Positions 42,310-51,631 of a DNA stretch of 64,000 nucleotides are shown here, one piece after another. The position numbers and the translations under genes are program-made. The stretch comes from Flavobacterium dankookense (GTDB lineage: Bacteria; Bacteroidota; Bacteroidia; Flavobacteriales; Flavobacteriaceae), in the NCBI RefSeq assembly GCF_004362665.1, contig NZ_SNXR01000015.1, forward strand, positions 62,001 through 126,000, read 5' to 3'. The notes under the pieces were generated by a model. It was given only the letters and a program-made list of their open reading frames with translations. It searched no databases and was not told the origin of the DNA. Within the stretch, counting starts at the first letter, position 1; each line of letters opens with the position of its first letter.

Positions 42310-42657
42310 ATGAAAAAAGGTGTTTATAGCATATTGAAAGCAAGATTTCTTTTGAACGAAGATGCTACCAAAAACTGGCGTTTCATTTTGTTTCTTATTC
42401 TAATTGCAATTCTGATGATAGCCAACACACATCGATACGAACAAAAAGTATTTCGAATTGCCGAATTGACAAGCGAAGTAAAAGAATTGCGTTCGGAGTT
42501 TGTAGATAAACGTTCAGAATTGATGAAATTAAAAATGGAATCGACCGTTTCTAAAAAAATGGAAGAGCGAAAAATTTTTCCATCATCGGTTCCTCCAAAA
42601 AAAATAAAAGTAAAAAAACCAGTTGAAAAAACTTTTTTCCAAAAGTTATGGCAGTAG
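42310..42657 (+). CDS. ftsL: Cell division protein FtsL-like
   Basis: The 115-residue bitopic protein has a cytoplasmic N-terminus (1-24), a transmembrane helix (about 25-40, FILFLILIAILMIA), a short leucine-rich coiled coil (about 50-80) and a basic tail. Size, topology and position between rsmH and ftsI identify it. It should join FtsQ and the FtsI/FtsW pair in the divisome. It overlaps ftsI by 10 nt. Confidence 0.9.
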   Translation: MKKGVYSILKARFLLNEDATKNWRFILFLILIAILMIANTHRYEQKVFRIAELTSEVKELRSEFVDKRSELMKLKMESTVSKKMEERKIFPSSVPPKKIKVKKPVEKTFFQKLWQ

Positions 42658-44648
42658 AAGATAAACAAATGTCTTATCGAATTTACCTAGTTGCGTTTGG
42701 CATCTTTTTGATGGCAATGGCTGTGGTATTCAAACTGTCCAGAATTCAATGGGTTGAAGGTGCGCATTATAGAAAATTAGCGGCAGAACAAACCGTAAAA
42801 GATTTTGTAATTCCAGCCAATAAAGGAAATATTTATTCGTCTGACGGAAGTTTGTTAGCAACATCGATACCTAATTATACTATTCGTTTTGATGCAGTTG
42901 CGCCAAAACAAGAAGATTTTGATAAAAATGTAAAAGGTTTAGCCGATTCATTATCTGTAATGTTAGGAAAACCAAGTTCGTATTATCATTCGGAATTGAG
43001 AAAAGCACATGCTAATAAAAATCGTTACTATTTATTGGCAAAAGGATTAAGTTATACTGAATACATGCGATTGAAAACCTTTCCGTTGTTCAATCTCGGA
43101 ACGTATAAAGGTGGAATGATTACGGAGCAAAAAACGGTTCGCGAACATCCAATCGGGAAAATTGCCGAAAGAACTATTGGATACGAACGCGTAAAACCCA
43201 ATGGCGAATTAGACGGAAAAGGAATTGAATGGTCATTTAGAAATTATTTGAATGGAAAAGACGGAAAAGTTTCCAAACAAAAAATCGCCAAAGGTCAATG
43301 GAAACCTATTCGTGATGTAAACGAAGTTGATCCTCAAGATGGTTATGACGTAATTTCTACGATTGATGTTTACATCCAAGACATTGCGCATCATGCTTTG
43401 CTGAAACAATTGGAATTATACGAAGCAGATCATGGTTGTGTTGTAGTAATGGAAACTCAAACGGGTCATGTGAAAGCAATTTCTAATTTGGGTAGAGCAG
43501 AAGATGGTTCGTATTATGAAACGGTAAATTATGCTGTAGCAGAATCGCACGAACCAGGTTCAACATTCAAATTGGTGGATTTGATTGCGTTGCTTGATGA
43601 TAATAAAGTCGATACAAGTCAAGTATATGATTCTCGTGGTGGAGAAATCACTTATTATGGTAGAAAAGTTCGCGATTCTCACAAAGGTGGTTATGGTAAA
43701 ATTTCGTTAGCACGTGGTTTTGAAGTTTCATCCAATACTGTTTTGGTACAAGCCGTTTATGAAAATTATAAAATCAATCCAAAAGAGTTTGTGGATAGAA
43801 TTGACAGAATGGGTTTAAATAAACCGCTTGGATTACCGTTTCAAGGCGAAGGAAAACCATTTATTCCACAACCAGGAGAAAAAGGTTGGAGCGGAATAGC
43901 ATTGCCTTGGATGGCTTATGGATATGGCGTTTCTGTAACACCATTGCAAACATTGGCTTTGTATAATGCCATTGCTAATAACGGCGAAATGGTAAAGCCA
44001 ATTTTTGTTTCGGAAATAAAAGAATGGAATAAAACCATAAAAAAATACAACAAACAAGTTATCAATCCTAGAATCTGTTCGCAAGAAACAGTGAAGAAAG
44101 TAAAAGCTGTTTTGGAAAATGTGGTTAAAAAAGGAACAGGTTCGAAATTGTATTCCAAAGATTTTTCGATGGCAGGAAAAACAGGAACAGCACAAGTTAA
44201 TTATAGTAGAGGAAAAGATGAAATGTATTATGCATCGTCTTTTGTTGGATTTTTCCCTTCCGATAAACCAAAATATTCGTGCATCGTTGTTGTTCATAAA
44301 CCAAATACGGCTAAGAATAATTATTATGGTGCCGATGTTGCTGGACCAGTTTTTAAACGAATTGCCCAAAAGATTTTCACCGATGCGCCATCAACCAATG
44401 AAATTAAAAACCTGAATAAGAAAATCAATAAACAAGAAGTGGCTTATTCAGTTTATAACGATAAAATTAACAGCGAGAAAAAAGTAGTACCAAATTTAAA
44501 AGGAATGGCAGGAATGGATGCAGTTGCCTTGCTAGAAAATTTAAAAATAAAAGTAAAAATCATCGGAACTGGAAAAGTAAAAAAACAATCCATCCAACCT
44601 GGTGAAGCATTAGAAAAAGTAAAAACTATCACACTCGAATTATCGTGA
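42648..44648 (+). CDS. ftsI: Penicillin-binding protein FtsI (septal transpeptidase) with C-terminal PASTA domain
   Basis: The 666-residue septal peptidoglycan transpeptidase has a transmembrane anchor (about 10-30), a dimerisation domain and the catalytic domain: S305-T-F-K308, then SSN near 363 and KTGT near 506. A single PASTA domain (KVVPNLKGMAGMDAV start) follows; E. coli FtsI lacks one. It is a beta-lactam target. It overlaps ftsL (10 nt) and murE (4 nt). Confidence 0.96.
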   Translation: MAVEDKQMSYRIYLVAFGIFLMAMAVVFKLSRIQWVEGAHYRKLAAEQTVKDFVIPANKGNIYSSDGSLLATSIPNYTIRFDAVAPKQEDFDKNVKGLADSLSVMLGKPSSYYHSELRKAHANKNRYYLLAKGLSYTEYMRLKTFPLFNLGTYKGGMITEQKTVREHPIGKIAERTIGYERVKPNGELDGKGIEWSFRNYLNGKDGKVSKQKIAKGQWKPIRDVNEVDPQDGYDVISTIDVYIQDIAHHALLKQLELYEADHGCVVVMETQTGHVKAISNLGRAEDGSYYETVNYAVAESHEPGSTFKLVDLIALLDDNKVDTSQVYDSRGGEITYYGRKVRDSHKGGYGKISLARGFEVSSNTVLVQAVYENYKINPKEFVDRIDRMGLNKPLGLPFQGEGKPFIPQPGEKGWSGIALPWMAYGYGVSVTPLQTLALYNAIANNGEMVKPIFVSEIKEWNKTIKKYNKQVINPRICSQETVKKVKAVLENVVKKGTGSKLYSKDFSMAGKTGTAQVNYSRGKDEMYYASSFVGFFPSDKPKYSCIVVVHKPNTAKNNYYGADVAGPVFKRIAQKIFTDAPSTNEIKNLNKKINKQEVAYSVYNDKINSEKKVVPNLKGMAGMDAVALLENLKIKVKIIGTGKVKKQSIQPGEALEKVKTITLELS

Positions 44649-46108
44649 TTATATTAAAAGACATATTATATAAAGTTGCTATCGAAGTCGTAAAAGGTTC
44701 GACGGAAATGGCTGTGAACAAAATTGAATTCGATTCTCGAAAAATTCAAGAGAACGATGTTTTTGTGGCAATTCGCGGAACGGTTTCTAATGGTCATGAT
44801 TTTATCGAGAAAGCCATTAATCTTGGCGCAACGGTTATCGTTTGTGATACTTTACCAGAAATTATCGTCACTGGAATAACCTATGTTCAAGTAAAAGACA
44901 CGAATTCAGCGTTGGCTTTTATGGCTTCCAATTATTACGACAATCCATCGTCAAAAATTCGTTTGGTTGGAATTACTGGAACAAATGGAAAAACTACAAT
45001 TGCTTCACTTTTATATCAGTTATTCAAAAAAGCAGGTTATAAAGTAGGTTTGCTTTCGACCGTAAAAATTATGGTTGATGAAACTGAGCATAAAGCAACG
45101 CATACAACGCCAGATTCGTTGACAATAAATCATTATTTGAATGAAATGGTTGAAATCGGTTGCGAATTTTGCTTTATGGAAGTGAGTTCGCATGGTGTTC
45201 ATCAAAAACGTACTGAAGGTTTGCAGTTTGAAGGTGGCGTTTTTACTAATCTGTCACACGATCATTTGGATTATCATCCAACTTTTGCAGAATATCGCGA
45301 TGTAAAAAAATCATTCTTCGACCATTTGCCAAAAACAGCTTTTGCATTGACCAATGTTGATGACAAAAACGGTACGGTGATGTTGCAAAATACCAATGCT
45401 AAGAAATTAACCTATGCATTAAAATCCTATGCCGATTATAGAGCGCAAATTCTAGAAAATCAATTATCAGGATTGCTTCTTAAGATTAATGAAAATGAAG
45501 TTTGGGTTCGATTAATAGGAACTTTTAATGCTTATAATTTATTGGCAATTTATGGAACAGCGGTTCAATTAGGATTAGAAAATCTTGAAGTGTTGAGGTT
45601 GTTGTCAGAATTAGAAAGTGTTTCAGGACGTTTTCAATTTATTGTTTCCAATGAAAAAATCACGGCAATTGTCGATTACGCACATACGCCTGATGCTTTG
45701 GAAAATGTATTGAAAACCATCAACGATATTCGAACTAAAAACGAGCAATTAATTACGGTTGTTGGTTGTGGCGGCGATAGAGATAAAACCAAACGACCAA
45801 TAATGGCAAACATCGCAACGCAAATGAGCGATAAAGTAATCATTACGTCTGATAATCCTCGCACAGAAAATCCGTCAACGATTATCGCTGAAATGGAAGC
45901 TGGAGTTGAACCACAAAATTTTAAAAAATCACTTTCTATCGAAGATAGAAAACAAGCTATAAAAACCGCTTGTCAATTAGCCAATACGAATGATATTATC
46001 CTAATTGCTGGCAAAGGACACGAAACGTATCAAGAAATTCACGGCGTACGCTATGATTTTGATGATATGAAAATAGTAAAAGAATTTTTAGAACAAATGA
46101 ACAAGTAA
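44645..46108 (+). CDS. murE: UDP-MurNAc-tripeptide synthetase (meso-diaminopimelate-adding)
   Basis: The ligase adds the third residue to the peptidoglycan stem. The 487-residue protein has the P-loop GITGTNGKTT (about 107-116). The DNPRTENP motif near residue 400 is the meso-DAP recognition signature. The GTG start overlaps the ftsI stop (GTGA). It lies between ftsI and mraY in dcw. Confidence 0.96.
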   Translation: MIILKDILYKVAIEVVKGSTEMAVNKIEFDSRKIQENDVFVAIRGTVSNGHDFIEKAINLGATVIVCDTLPEIIVTGITYVQVKDTNSALAFMASNYYDNPSSKIRLVGITGTNGKTTIASLLYQLFKKAGYKVGLLSTVKIMVDETEHKATHTTPDSLTINHYLNEMVEIGCEFCFMEVSSHGVHQKRTEGLQFEGGVFTNLSHDHLDYHPTFAEYRDVKKSFFDHLPKTAFALTNVDDKNGTVMLQNTNAKKLTYALKSYADYRAQILENQLSGLLLKINENEVWVRLIGTFNAYNLLAIYGTAVQLGLENLEVLRLLSELESVSGRFQFIVSNEKITAIVDYAHTPDALENVLKTINDIRTKNEQLITVVGCGGDRDKTKRPIMANIATQMSDKVIITSDNPRTENPSTIIAEMEAGVEPQNFKKSLSIEDRKQAIKTACQLANTNDIILIAGKGHETYQEIHGVRYDFDDMKIVKEFLEQMNK

Positions 46109-46163
46109 TAGTTTAAAAATTAGAGAAATCTCATAAACTTTTAAACTCATAAACACATAAACT

Positions 46164-47390
46164 ATGTTATACTACTTATTTGAATATTTAGACAAAACAT
46201 TAGACATTCCGGGAACTGGAGTGTTTCAATATATTACGTTTCGTTCTGCGTTGGCTTTGATACTTTCGTTGATGATTTCAACTATTTATGGTAAAAAAAT
46301 CATCACTTTTTTAAGAAATCAGCAAGTTGGCGAAACCGTTCGCGAATTGGGTTTAGAAGGTCAAACTCAAAAAGCAGGAACACCAACAATGGGTGGATTA
46401 ATCATCATTATTGCAACTTTAATTCCAGTAGTTTTATTAACTAAACTAAATAATATTTACATTTTATTGTTGATTGTAACCACACTTTGGATGGGAACAA
46501 TTGGATTTATTGACGATTACATCAAAATATTCAAAAAAGACAAACAAGGTTTAAAAGGAATTTTTAAAGTGATTGGTCAAGTTGGTTTGGGATTAATCGT
46601 AGGTTCGGTTTTGTATTTTCATCCTGGCGTAACCGTTAGAGAAAAGTCATCTAAGCCAATTACATTCAACCAAACTGAAAATGTGATTTCTCAAATTCCA
46701 GTGGAACATAAATCAACCATAACCACAATTCCGTTTACAAAAAACAACGAATTAGATTATGCTCAAATTTTAAAACCTTTTACAGATGATTATCAAAATT
46801 GGGCTTGGTTAGTATTCATTCCAATTGTGATTTTTATCATCACAGCAGTTTCAAATGGAGCAAATCTTACTGATGGAATTGATGGTTTAGCCGCTGGAAC
46901 ATCCGCAATATCGGTTCTCGCGCTTGGAATTTTCACCTTCATTTCGGGTAATATCATTTTGTCGAGTTATCTCAATGTGATGTACATACCCAATTCAGGA
47001 GAAATGACGGTTTTCATTGCCGCATTTGTTGGAGCATTAATCGGATTTCTTTGGTACAATTCTTATCCAGCATCAGTATTTATGGGCGATACAGGAAGTT
47101 TAACCATCGGTGGAATTATAGCTGTTTTGGCAATTTCTGTTAGAAAAGAAATGTTACTACCAGTTTTATGTGCTATTTTCTTTGCCGAAAGTGCTTCCGT
47201 AATTATTCAAGTTACCTATTTCAAATACACTAAAAAACGTTTTGGCGAAGGTCGAAGAGTTTTCCTCATGTCGCCATTACATCATCATTATCAAAAGAAA
47301 GGCTATCATGAAAGTAAAATCGTTACCCGTTTTTGGATTGTCACAATATTATTAGCAATCGTTTCAATAGTAACCTTGAAACTTCGCTAA
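46164..47390 (+). CDS. mraY: Phospho-MurNAc-pentapeptide transferase
   Basis: The integral membrane enzyme forms lipid I. The 408-residue protein has about ten transmembrane helices. Active-site signatures are IDDYIK (about 115-120), [12 protein letters not shown] (about 234-245) and the [11 protein letters not shown] segment (about 371-381). It is longer than E. coli MraY because of a polar insert at about 155-210, between two membrane segments. A repeat rich in CTCATAAAC lies just before its start. Confidence 0.96.
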   Translation: MLYYLFEYLDKTLDIPGTGVFQYITFRSALALILSLMISTIYGKKIITFLRNQQVGETVRELGLEGQTQKAGTPTMGGLIIIIATLIPVVLLTKLNNIYILLLIVTTLWMGTIGFIDDYIKIFKKDKQGLKGIFKVIGQVGLGLIVGSVLYFHPGVTVREKSSKPITFNQTENVISQIPVEHKSTITTIPFTKNNELDYAQILKPFTDDYQNWAWLVFIPIVIFIITAVSNGANLTDGIDGLAAGTSAISVLALGIFTFISGNIILSSYLNVMYIPNSGEMTVFIAAFVGALIGFLWYNSYPASVFMGDTGSLTIGGIIAVLAISVRKEMLLPVLCAIFFAESASVIIQVTYFKYTKKRFGEGRRVFLMSPLHHHYQKKGYHESKIVTRFWIVTILLAIVSIVTLKLR

Positions 47391-47392
47391 GC

Positions 47393-47414
47393 AATTAAAA
47401 ATTACTAATTAAAA
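47393..47414. repeat. Left AT-rich flank of the four-helix-bundle gene
   Basis: It reads AATTAAAAATTACTAATT plus AAAA. It is an imperfect inverted match (17 of 21) to 47803-47823 on the other side of the gene. AT-richness makes chance similarity possible. Confidence 0.45.
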
Positions 47415-47768
47415 ATGAAGGAAAATGTTATTCAACAAAAATCGTTTCAGTTTGCAGTTAGAATAATCAATTTATACAAATATTTAATTAATGATAAGAG
47501 AGAATTTGTTTTAAGTAAACAATTATTAAGAAGTGGAACATCAATTGGAGCAAATATAGAAGAGTCTATTGGAGGTCAATCTGAAAAAGATTTTTTAGCA
47601 AAGTTGAGTATATCATACAAGGAAGCGAGAGAAACAATTTATTGGCTCAAACTTTTAAAAGAAACAGAATACATATCAGAAGTTGAGTTTGAAAGTATTC
47701 ACAATGAAGCAGAGGAGATTTGTAAAATATTAGCAAAAATTATAATAACTCTAAAAAATAAAATATAA
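47415..47768 (+). CDS. Four helix bundle protein (S23/IVP family, TIGR02436 type)
   Basis: The 117-residue all-helical protein has the family core LSKQLLRSGTSIGANIEES (about 34-52) followed by the KLSISYKEARETIYWLKLL helix. Related proteins were first found encoded in intervening sequences of 23S rRNA genes and occur as scattered genes in Bacteroidota; the role is unclear. It interrupts the dcw cluster between mraY (24 nt) and murD (60 nt), in the same direction. It is flanked by AT-rich imperfect inverted repeats, so it looks like an inserted unit. Confidence 0.92.
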   Translation: MKENVIQQKSFQFAVRIINLYKYLINDKREFVLSKQLLRSGTSIGANIEESIGGQSEKDFLAKLSISYKEARETIYWLKLLKETEYISEVEFESIHNEAEEICKILAKIIITLKNKI

Positions 47769-47802
47769 ATCAATTATGAATTTTAATCACTGTGATTTTT
47801 AA

Positions 47803-47823
47803 TTCTTAATTCTCAATTTTTAA
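47803..47823. repeat. Right AT-rich flank of the four-helix-bundle gene
   Basis: It is the imperfect inverted partner of 47393-47414 and part of a longer TTTTTAATTCTTAATTC-like string that reaches the murD start. Confidence 0.45.
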
Positions 47824-47828
47824 TTTAT

Positions 47829-49160
47829 ATGAGATTAGTGGTTTTAGGCGGTGGCGAAAGTGGAGTTGGAACAGCAATTCTAGGAAAAAAAGAAGGATAC
47901 GAAGTTTTTGTTTCCGATTTTGGAAAAATAAAAGAAGATTATAAAAACGTTCTTAATCAATATGAAATAAAATGGGAAGACGAACAGCATACAGAAGACA
48001 AAATACTAAATGCTGATGTCGTGATGAAAAGTCCAGGGATTCCAGAAAAAGCGCCAATAGTGAAAAAACTATTGGAAAAAGGAATTCCAGTCATTTCCGA
48101 AATTGAGTTTACAGCTCAGTTTACTAATGCCAAAACCATTGGAATAACAGGAAGCAACGGAAAGACAACCACGACAATGTTAACCTATCATTTGCTTAAA
48201 CAAGCAGGATTAAATGTCGGTTTAGCAGGAAACATCGGAAAAAGTTTTGCATGGCAAGTAGCCGAAGAAAATTTTGATGTTTACGTTTTAGAACTAAGTA
48301 GTTTTCAGCTCGATGGATGCATAAATTATAAGCCAAATATTGCGGTAATAACCAACATAAGTCCAGACCATTTAGACCGATATGAATATAAATATGAAAA
48401 TTATATCGCATCAAAATTTAGAATAACAATGAACCAAGATGAAAACGACTATCTGATTTATGATAATGATGACGAAGCCATTTCAAACTGGTTACAAAAC
48501 AATAAAACAAAAGCACAATTAATTCCTTTTTCATTGCTTGAAAAAATGAAAAATGGAGCATTTATAAATAACGACACTATGGAATTTTCTATCAACAACG
48601 AGGAATTTGCAATGAAAACAACCGACATTTCATTGGAAGGAAAACACAACATGAAAAACGCAATGGCAGCCACTTCGGTAGCGCAATTGATGAAAATCAG
48701 AAAAGAAACAATTAGAGAAAGCTTATCTAATTTTCAAGGTGTAGAACATCGTTTAGAAAAAGTGCTAAAAATCCAAAATGTGCAATACATCAACGATAGC
48801 AAAGCTACCAATGTAAACGCTACATTCTTTGCTCTAGATAGTATGAATGTACCAACAGTTTGGATTGTTGGTGGAGTTGACAAAGGAAATGATTATTCCG
48901 AGTTGATGTCGTTAGTTCGCGAAAAAGTAAAAGCCATCATCTGTCTTGGAATTGATAACAGAAAAATCATCGATGCCTTTTCTGATGTAGTCGATATGAT
49001 GGTAGAAGTTGACAATATGCGCGATGCCGTAAACACCGCAAAACACATTGCTGAAAAAGGCGATAACGTATTGCTTTCACCAGCTTGCGCCAGTTTTGAT
49101 TTATTTCAAAACTACGAAGACAGAGGAAATCAGTTCAAAGCAGCGGTGAGAAATTTGTAA
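47829..49160 (+). CDS. murD: UDP-MurNAc-L-alanine:D-glutamate ligase
   Basis: The enzyme adds D-Glu to the peptidoglycan precursor. The 443-residue protein has a Rossmann N-terminus (VVLGGGESGVGTA), the P-loop GITGSNGKTTTT (about 110-121), the central SPDHLDRY segment and the C-terminal INDSKATN motif (about 322-329). It is separated from mraY by the inserted four-helix-bundle gene and is followed by a repeat-rich gap before ftsW. Confidence 0.96.
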   Translation: MRLVVLGGGESGVGTAILGKKEGYEVFVSDFGKIKEDYKNVLNQYEIKWEDEQHTEDKILNADVVMKSPGIPEKAPIVKKLLEKGIPVISEIEFTAQFTNAKTIGITGSNGKTTTTMLTYHLLKQAGLNVGLAGNIGKSFAWQVAEENFDVYVLELSSFQLDGCINYKPNIAVITNISPDHLDRYEYKYENYIASKFRITMNQDENDYLIYDNDDEAISNWLQNNKTKAQLIPFSLLEKMKNGAFINNDTMEFSINNEEFAMKTTDISLEGKHNMKNAMAATSVAQLMKIRKETIRESLSNFQGVEHRLEKVLKIQNVQYINDSKATNVNATFFALDSMNVPTVWIVGGVDKGNDYSELMSLVREKVKAIICLGIDNRKIIDAFSDVVDMMVEVDNMRDAVNTAKHIAEKGDNVLLSPACASFDLFQNYEDRGNQFKAAVRNL

Positions 49161-49164
49161 AGGT

Positions 49165-49227
49165 TATAAGGTTTATGAGTTTATTAGTTTATAAATAACC
49201 TCATAACCTCATAAACATCATAAACTA
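49165..49227. repeat. CTCATAA-type repeats between murD and ftsW
   Basis: The gap carries AGGTTTATGAG and, inverted, tandem CTCATAAC / CTCATAAAC / CATAAACT copies that can fold back. Similar CTCATAAAC / CACATAAACT copies occur just before mraY (about 46130-46160). Confidence 0.6.
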
Positions 49228-49233
49228 AAAAAA

Positions 49234-50535
49234 ATGAAAGAGTTAATAACAAATTTAAAAGGAGATAAAGTCATTTGGGCATTCGTTGCGCTATTGGCGT
49301 TGTTTTCGTTTATGCCTGTTTTTAGCGCGAGTAGTAATTTGGCTTATATGCGCCATGGTTCTGGAAACGCATTTACCTATTTGTTAAAACACGGAATACA
49401 AATTTTCGTTGGGTTTTTTATCATATACAAAATCCATAAAATTCCGTATCATTATTTCAAAACCATTTCATGGATAATGCTTCCAGTGGTTTGGATACTT
49501 TTGGCTTACACGTTGATGAAAGGAACAGTAATCGATGGAGCAAATGCCAGCCGCTGGATACAAATTCCGTTCGTTGGTATTACTTTTCAAACATCAACCT
49601 TAGCATCAATTGTATTGTATGTTTACGTAGCAAGATATTTATCTAAAAAACGCGAAACACCAGTCACTTTTCAGTCATCGCTTATCGAGCTTTGGTTGCC
49701 GGTTTTCATTACGCTAATATTAATTTTACCAGCCAATTTCTCAACAGCAGCGTTGATTTTTTCAATGGTAATCATGATAACATTCATTGGAAAATATCCG
49801 CTAAAATACATTGGAGTTATTCTTGCGGCAGGAATTGCAGGTTTGACCTTTTTCATTTTGGTTGCCAAAGCTTTTCCCGATGCATTTCCAAACCGTGTTG
49901 ATACATGGATGAAACGTATTGACAATTTCGCCTCAGATAAACCAGATGAAGATGTATATCAAATCGAAAAAGCAAAAATAGCAATTGCTTCTGGTGGAAT
50001 TTATGGACTTGGACCTGGAAAAAGTGTTCAAAAAAACTTTTTACCTCAATCGTCTTCCGATTTTATTTATGCAATTATTGTTGAAGAATACGGGTTGATT
50101 GGCGCATTTTCGGTGCTAGCAATGTATCTTTTATTACTATTCCGATTTGTAATTGCAGCTCATAAATCGCCAACGCTTTTTGCTAAACTCGTCGTTGTTG
50201 GATTAGGATTTCCAATAATTTTCCAGGCAATGACTAATATGGCTGTTGCCGTAGAATTATTTCCAGTAACAGGACAAACATTACCATTAATCAGTTCCGG
50301 CGGAAGTTCAATTTGGATGACATGTATTGCATTAGGAATTATACTTTCGGTAACCAGAAAAGAAGAAGAAATAGCGCAAGACGAAGCCGAAAAAGAGAAG
50401 CGTGAAATTGCGCTGCAAAAGCTAATCGATAAACAATTACAAGAAGACGAAGAAGAGGAAAAGATAAATGAAAATGAGGATTTCTCTATTGAAGACAAGG
50501 CAAATCCATTGGAACCAATTTTGAAGAAAAATTAG
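49234..50535 (+). CDS. ftsW: Lipid II polymerase FtsW (SEDS family)
   Basis: The septal glycosyltransferase works with FtsI. The 433-residue protein has about ten transmembrane helices. The SEDS signatures are [14 protein letters not shown] (about 105-118), [23 protein letters not shown] (about 251-273, split here over two motifs) and the C-terminal PLISSGGSS. The last 60 residues are a highly charged cytoplasmic tail. The stop is 1 nt from the murG ATG. Confidence 0.95.
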   Translation: MKELITNLKGDKVIWAFVALLALFSFMPVFSASSNLAYMRHGSGNAFTYLLKHGIQIFVGFFIIYKIHKIPYHYFKTISWIMLPVVWILLAYTLMKGTVIDGANASRWIQIPFVGITFQTSTLASIVLYVYVARYLSKKRETPVTFQSSLIELWLPVFITLILILPANFSTAALIFSMVIMITFIGKYPLKYIGVILAAGIAGLTFFILVAKAFPDAFPNRVDTWMKRIDNFASDKPDEDVYQIEKAKIAIASGGIYGLGPGKSVQKNFLPQSSSDFIYAIIVEEYGLIGAFSVLAMYLLLLFRFVIAAHKSPTLFAKLVVVGLGFPIIFQAMTNMAVAVELFPVTGQTLPLISSGGSSIWMTCIALGIILSVTRKEEEIAQDEAEKEKREIALQKLIDKQLQEDEEEEKINENEDFSIEDKANPLEPILKKN

Positions 50536-50536
50536 C

Positions 50537-51631
50537 ATGAAAAAATTAAAATTCATAGTAAGTGGTGGCGGAACTGGCGGACATATTTATCCGGCAATTG
50601 CTATTGCGAATGAATTAAAATCGCGTTTCCCTGATGCGGAATTTCTTTTTGTTGGTGCCAAAGACAAAATGGAAATGCAAAAAGTGCCACAAGCGGGTTA
50701 CAAGATTGAAGGTTTGTGGATTGCTGGTTTACAACGAAGATTAACTATTGATAATTCGCTTTTTCCTTTAAAATTATTGTCGAGCTTATTAAAATCAAGA
50801 ACGATAATTAGAAATTTTAAACCCGATGTTGTTATCGGAACTGGTGGTTTTGCCTCTGGACCATTATTACAAGTGGCAACAATTGCAAAAATCCCAACAG
50901 TTATACAAGAGCAAAATTCATACCCAGGAATAACTAATAAATTGTTAAGTAAAAAGGCAAATAAAATTTGTGTTGCGTATGAAAATTTAGAACGATTTTT
51001 TCCAAAAGAAAAGATTGTTCTAACAGGAAATCCGGTTCGAGAAGATTTGTTAAATATTGATGCGAAAAAGGATGAAGCAATTGCTCATTTCAATTTAGAC
51101 GCAAATAAAAAAACGCTTTTGGTTCTCGGCGGAAGTTTGGGCGCAAGAAGAATTAATCAATTGATTGAGAAAGAAATTTACAATATAGTTTCTAAAGAAA
51201 TTCAAGTCATTTGGCAATGTGGAAAGTTTTATATAAACGAGTACAAGCATTTTTCAGACGGAAAGAATGTGCAAGTTTTAGATTTTATTGATAGAATGGA
51301 TTTGGTTTATGCTGCAGCAGATTTCGTGATTTCTCGTGCTGGTGCATCATCAGTTTCAGAGTTATGTTTGGTAGGAAAACCAACGATTTTTATTCCATCA
51401 CCAAATGTAGCCGAAGATCATCAAACCAAAAATGCAAAAGCGATAGTTGATAAAAATGGTGCCATTCTTTTGAAAGAAAATGAATTAGATGAAAATTTTG
51501 AAACTGTTTTTTCAGAATTAGTAACCAACCAAAATTTGCAGTTAGAGTTGAGCCAAAACATAAAAAGCTTGGCAAAACCAAATGCAACAAAAGACATAGT
51601 GGAAGAAATAATTAAATTAATCATAAAATGA
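50537..51631 (+). CDS. murG: Lipid I N-acetylglucosaminyltransferase
   Basis: The enzyme converts lipid I to lipid II at the inner face of the membrane. The 364-residue GT-B protein has the N-terminal [12 protein letters not shown] loop (about 8-19), the second G-loop [11 protein letters not shown] (about 195-205) and the donor-binding region [10 protein letters not shown] (about 265-274). The stop overlaps the ATG of the inserted propeller gene (ATGA). Confidence 0.96.
   Translation: MKKLKFIVSGGGTGGHIYPAIAIANELKSRFPDAEFLFVGAKDKMEMQKVPQAGYKIEGLWIAGLQRRLTIDNSLFPLKLLSSLLKSRTIIRNFKPDVVIGTGGFASGPLLQVATIAKIPTVIQEQNSYPGITNKLLSKKANKICVAYENLERFFPKEKIVLTGNPVREDLLNIDAKKDEAIAHFNLDANKKTLLVLGGSLGARRINQLIEKEIYNIVSKEIQVIWQCGKFYINEYKHFSDGKNVQVLDFIDRMDLVYAAADFVISRAGASSVSELCLVGKPTIFIPSPNVAEDHQTKNAKAIVDKNGAILLKENELDENFETVFSELVTNQNLQLELSQNIKSLAKPNATKDIVEEIIKLIIK

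Noticed and set aside
43833..44369. 178-residue antisense ORF within ftsI
   Set aside because: It is a shadow frame of a conserved gene with aromatic/Cys-rich low-information sequence.
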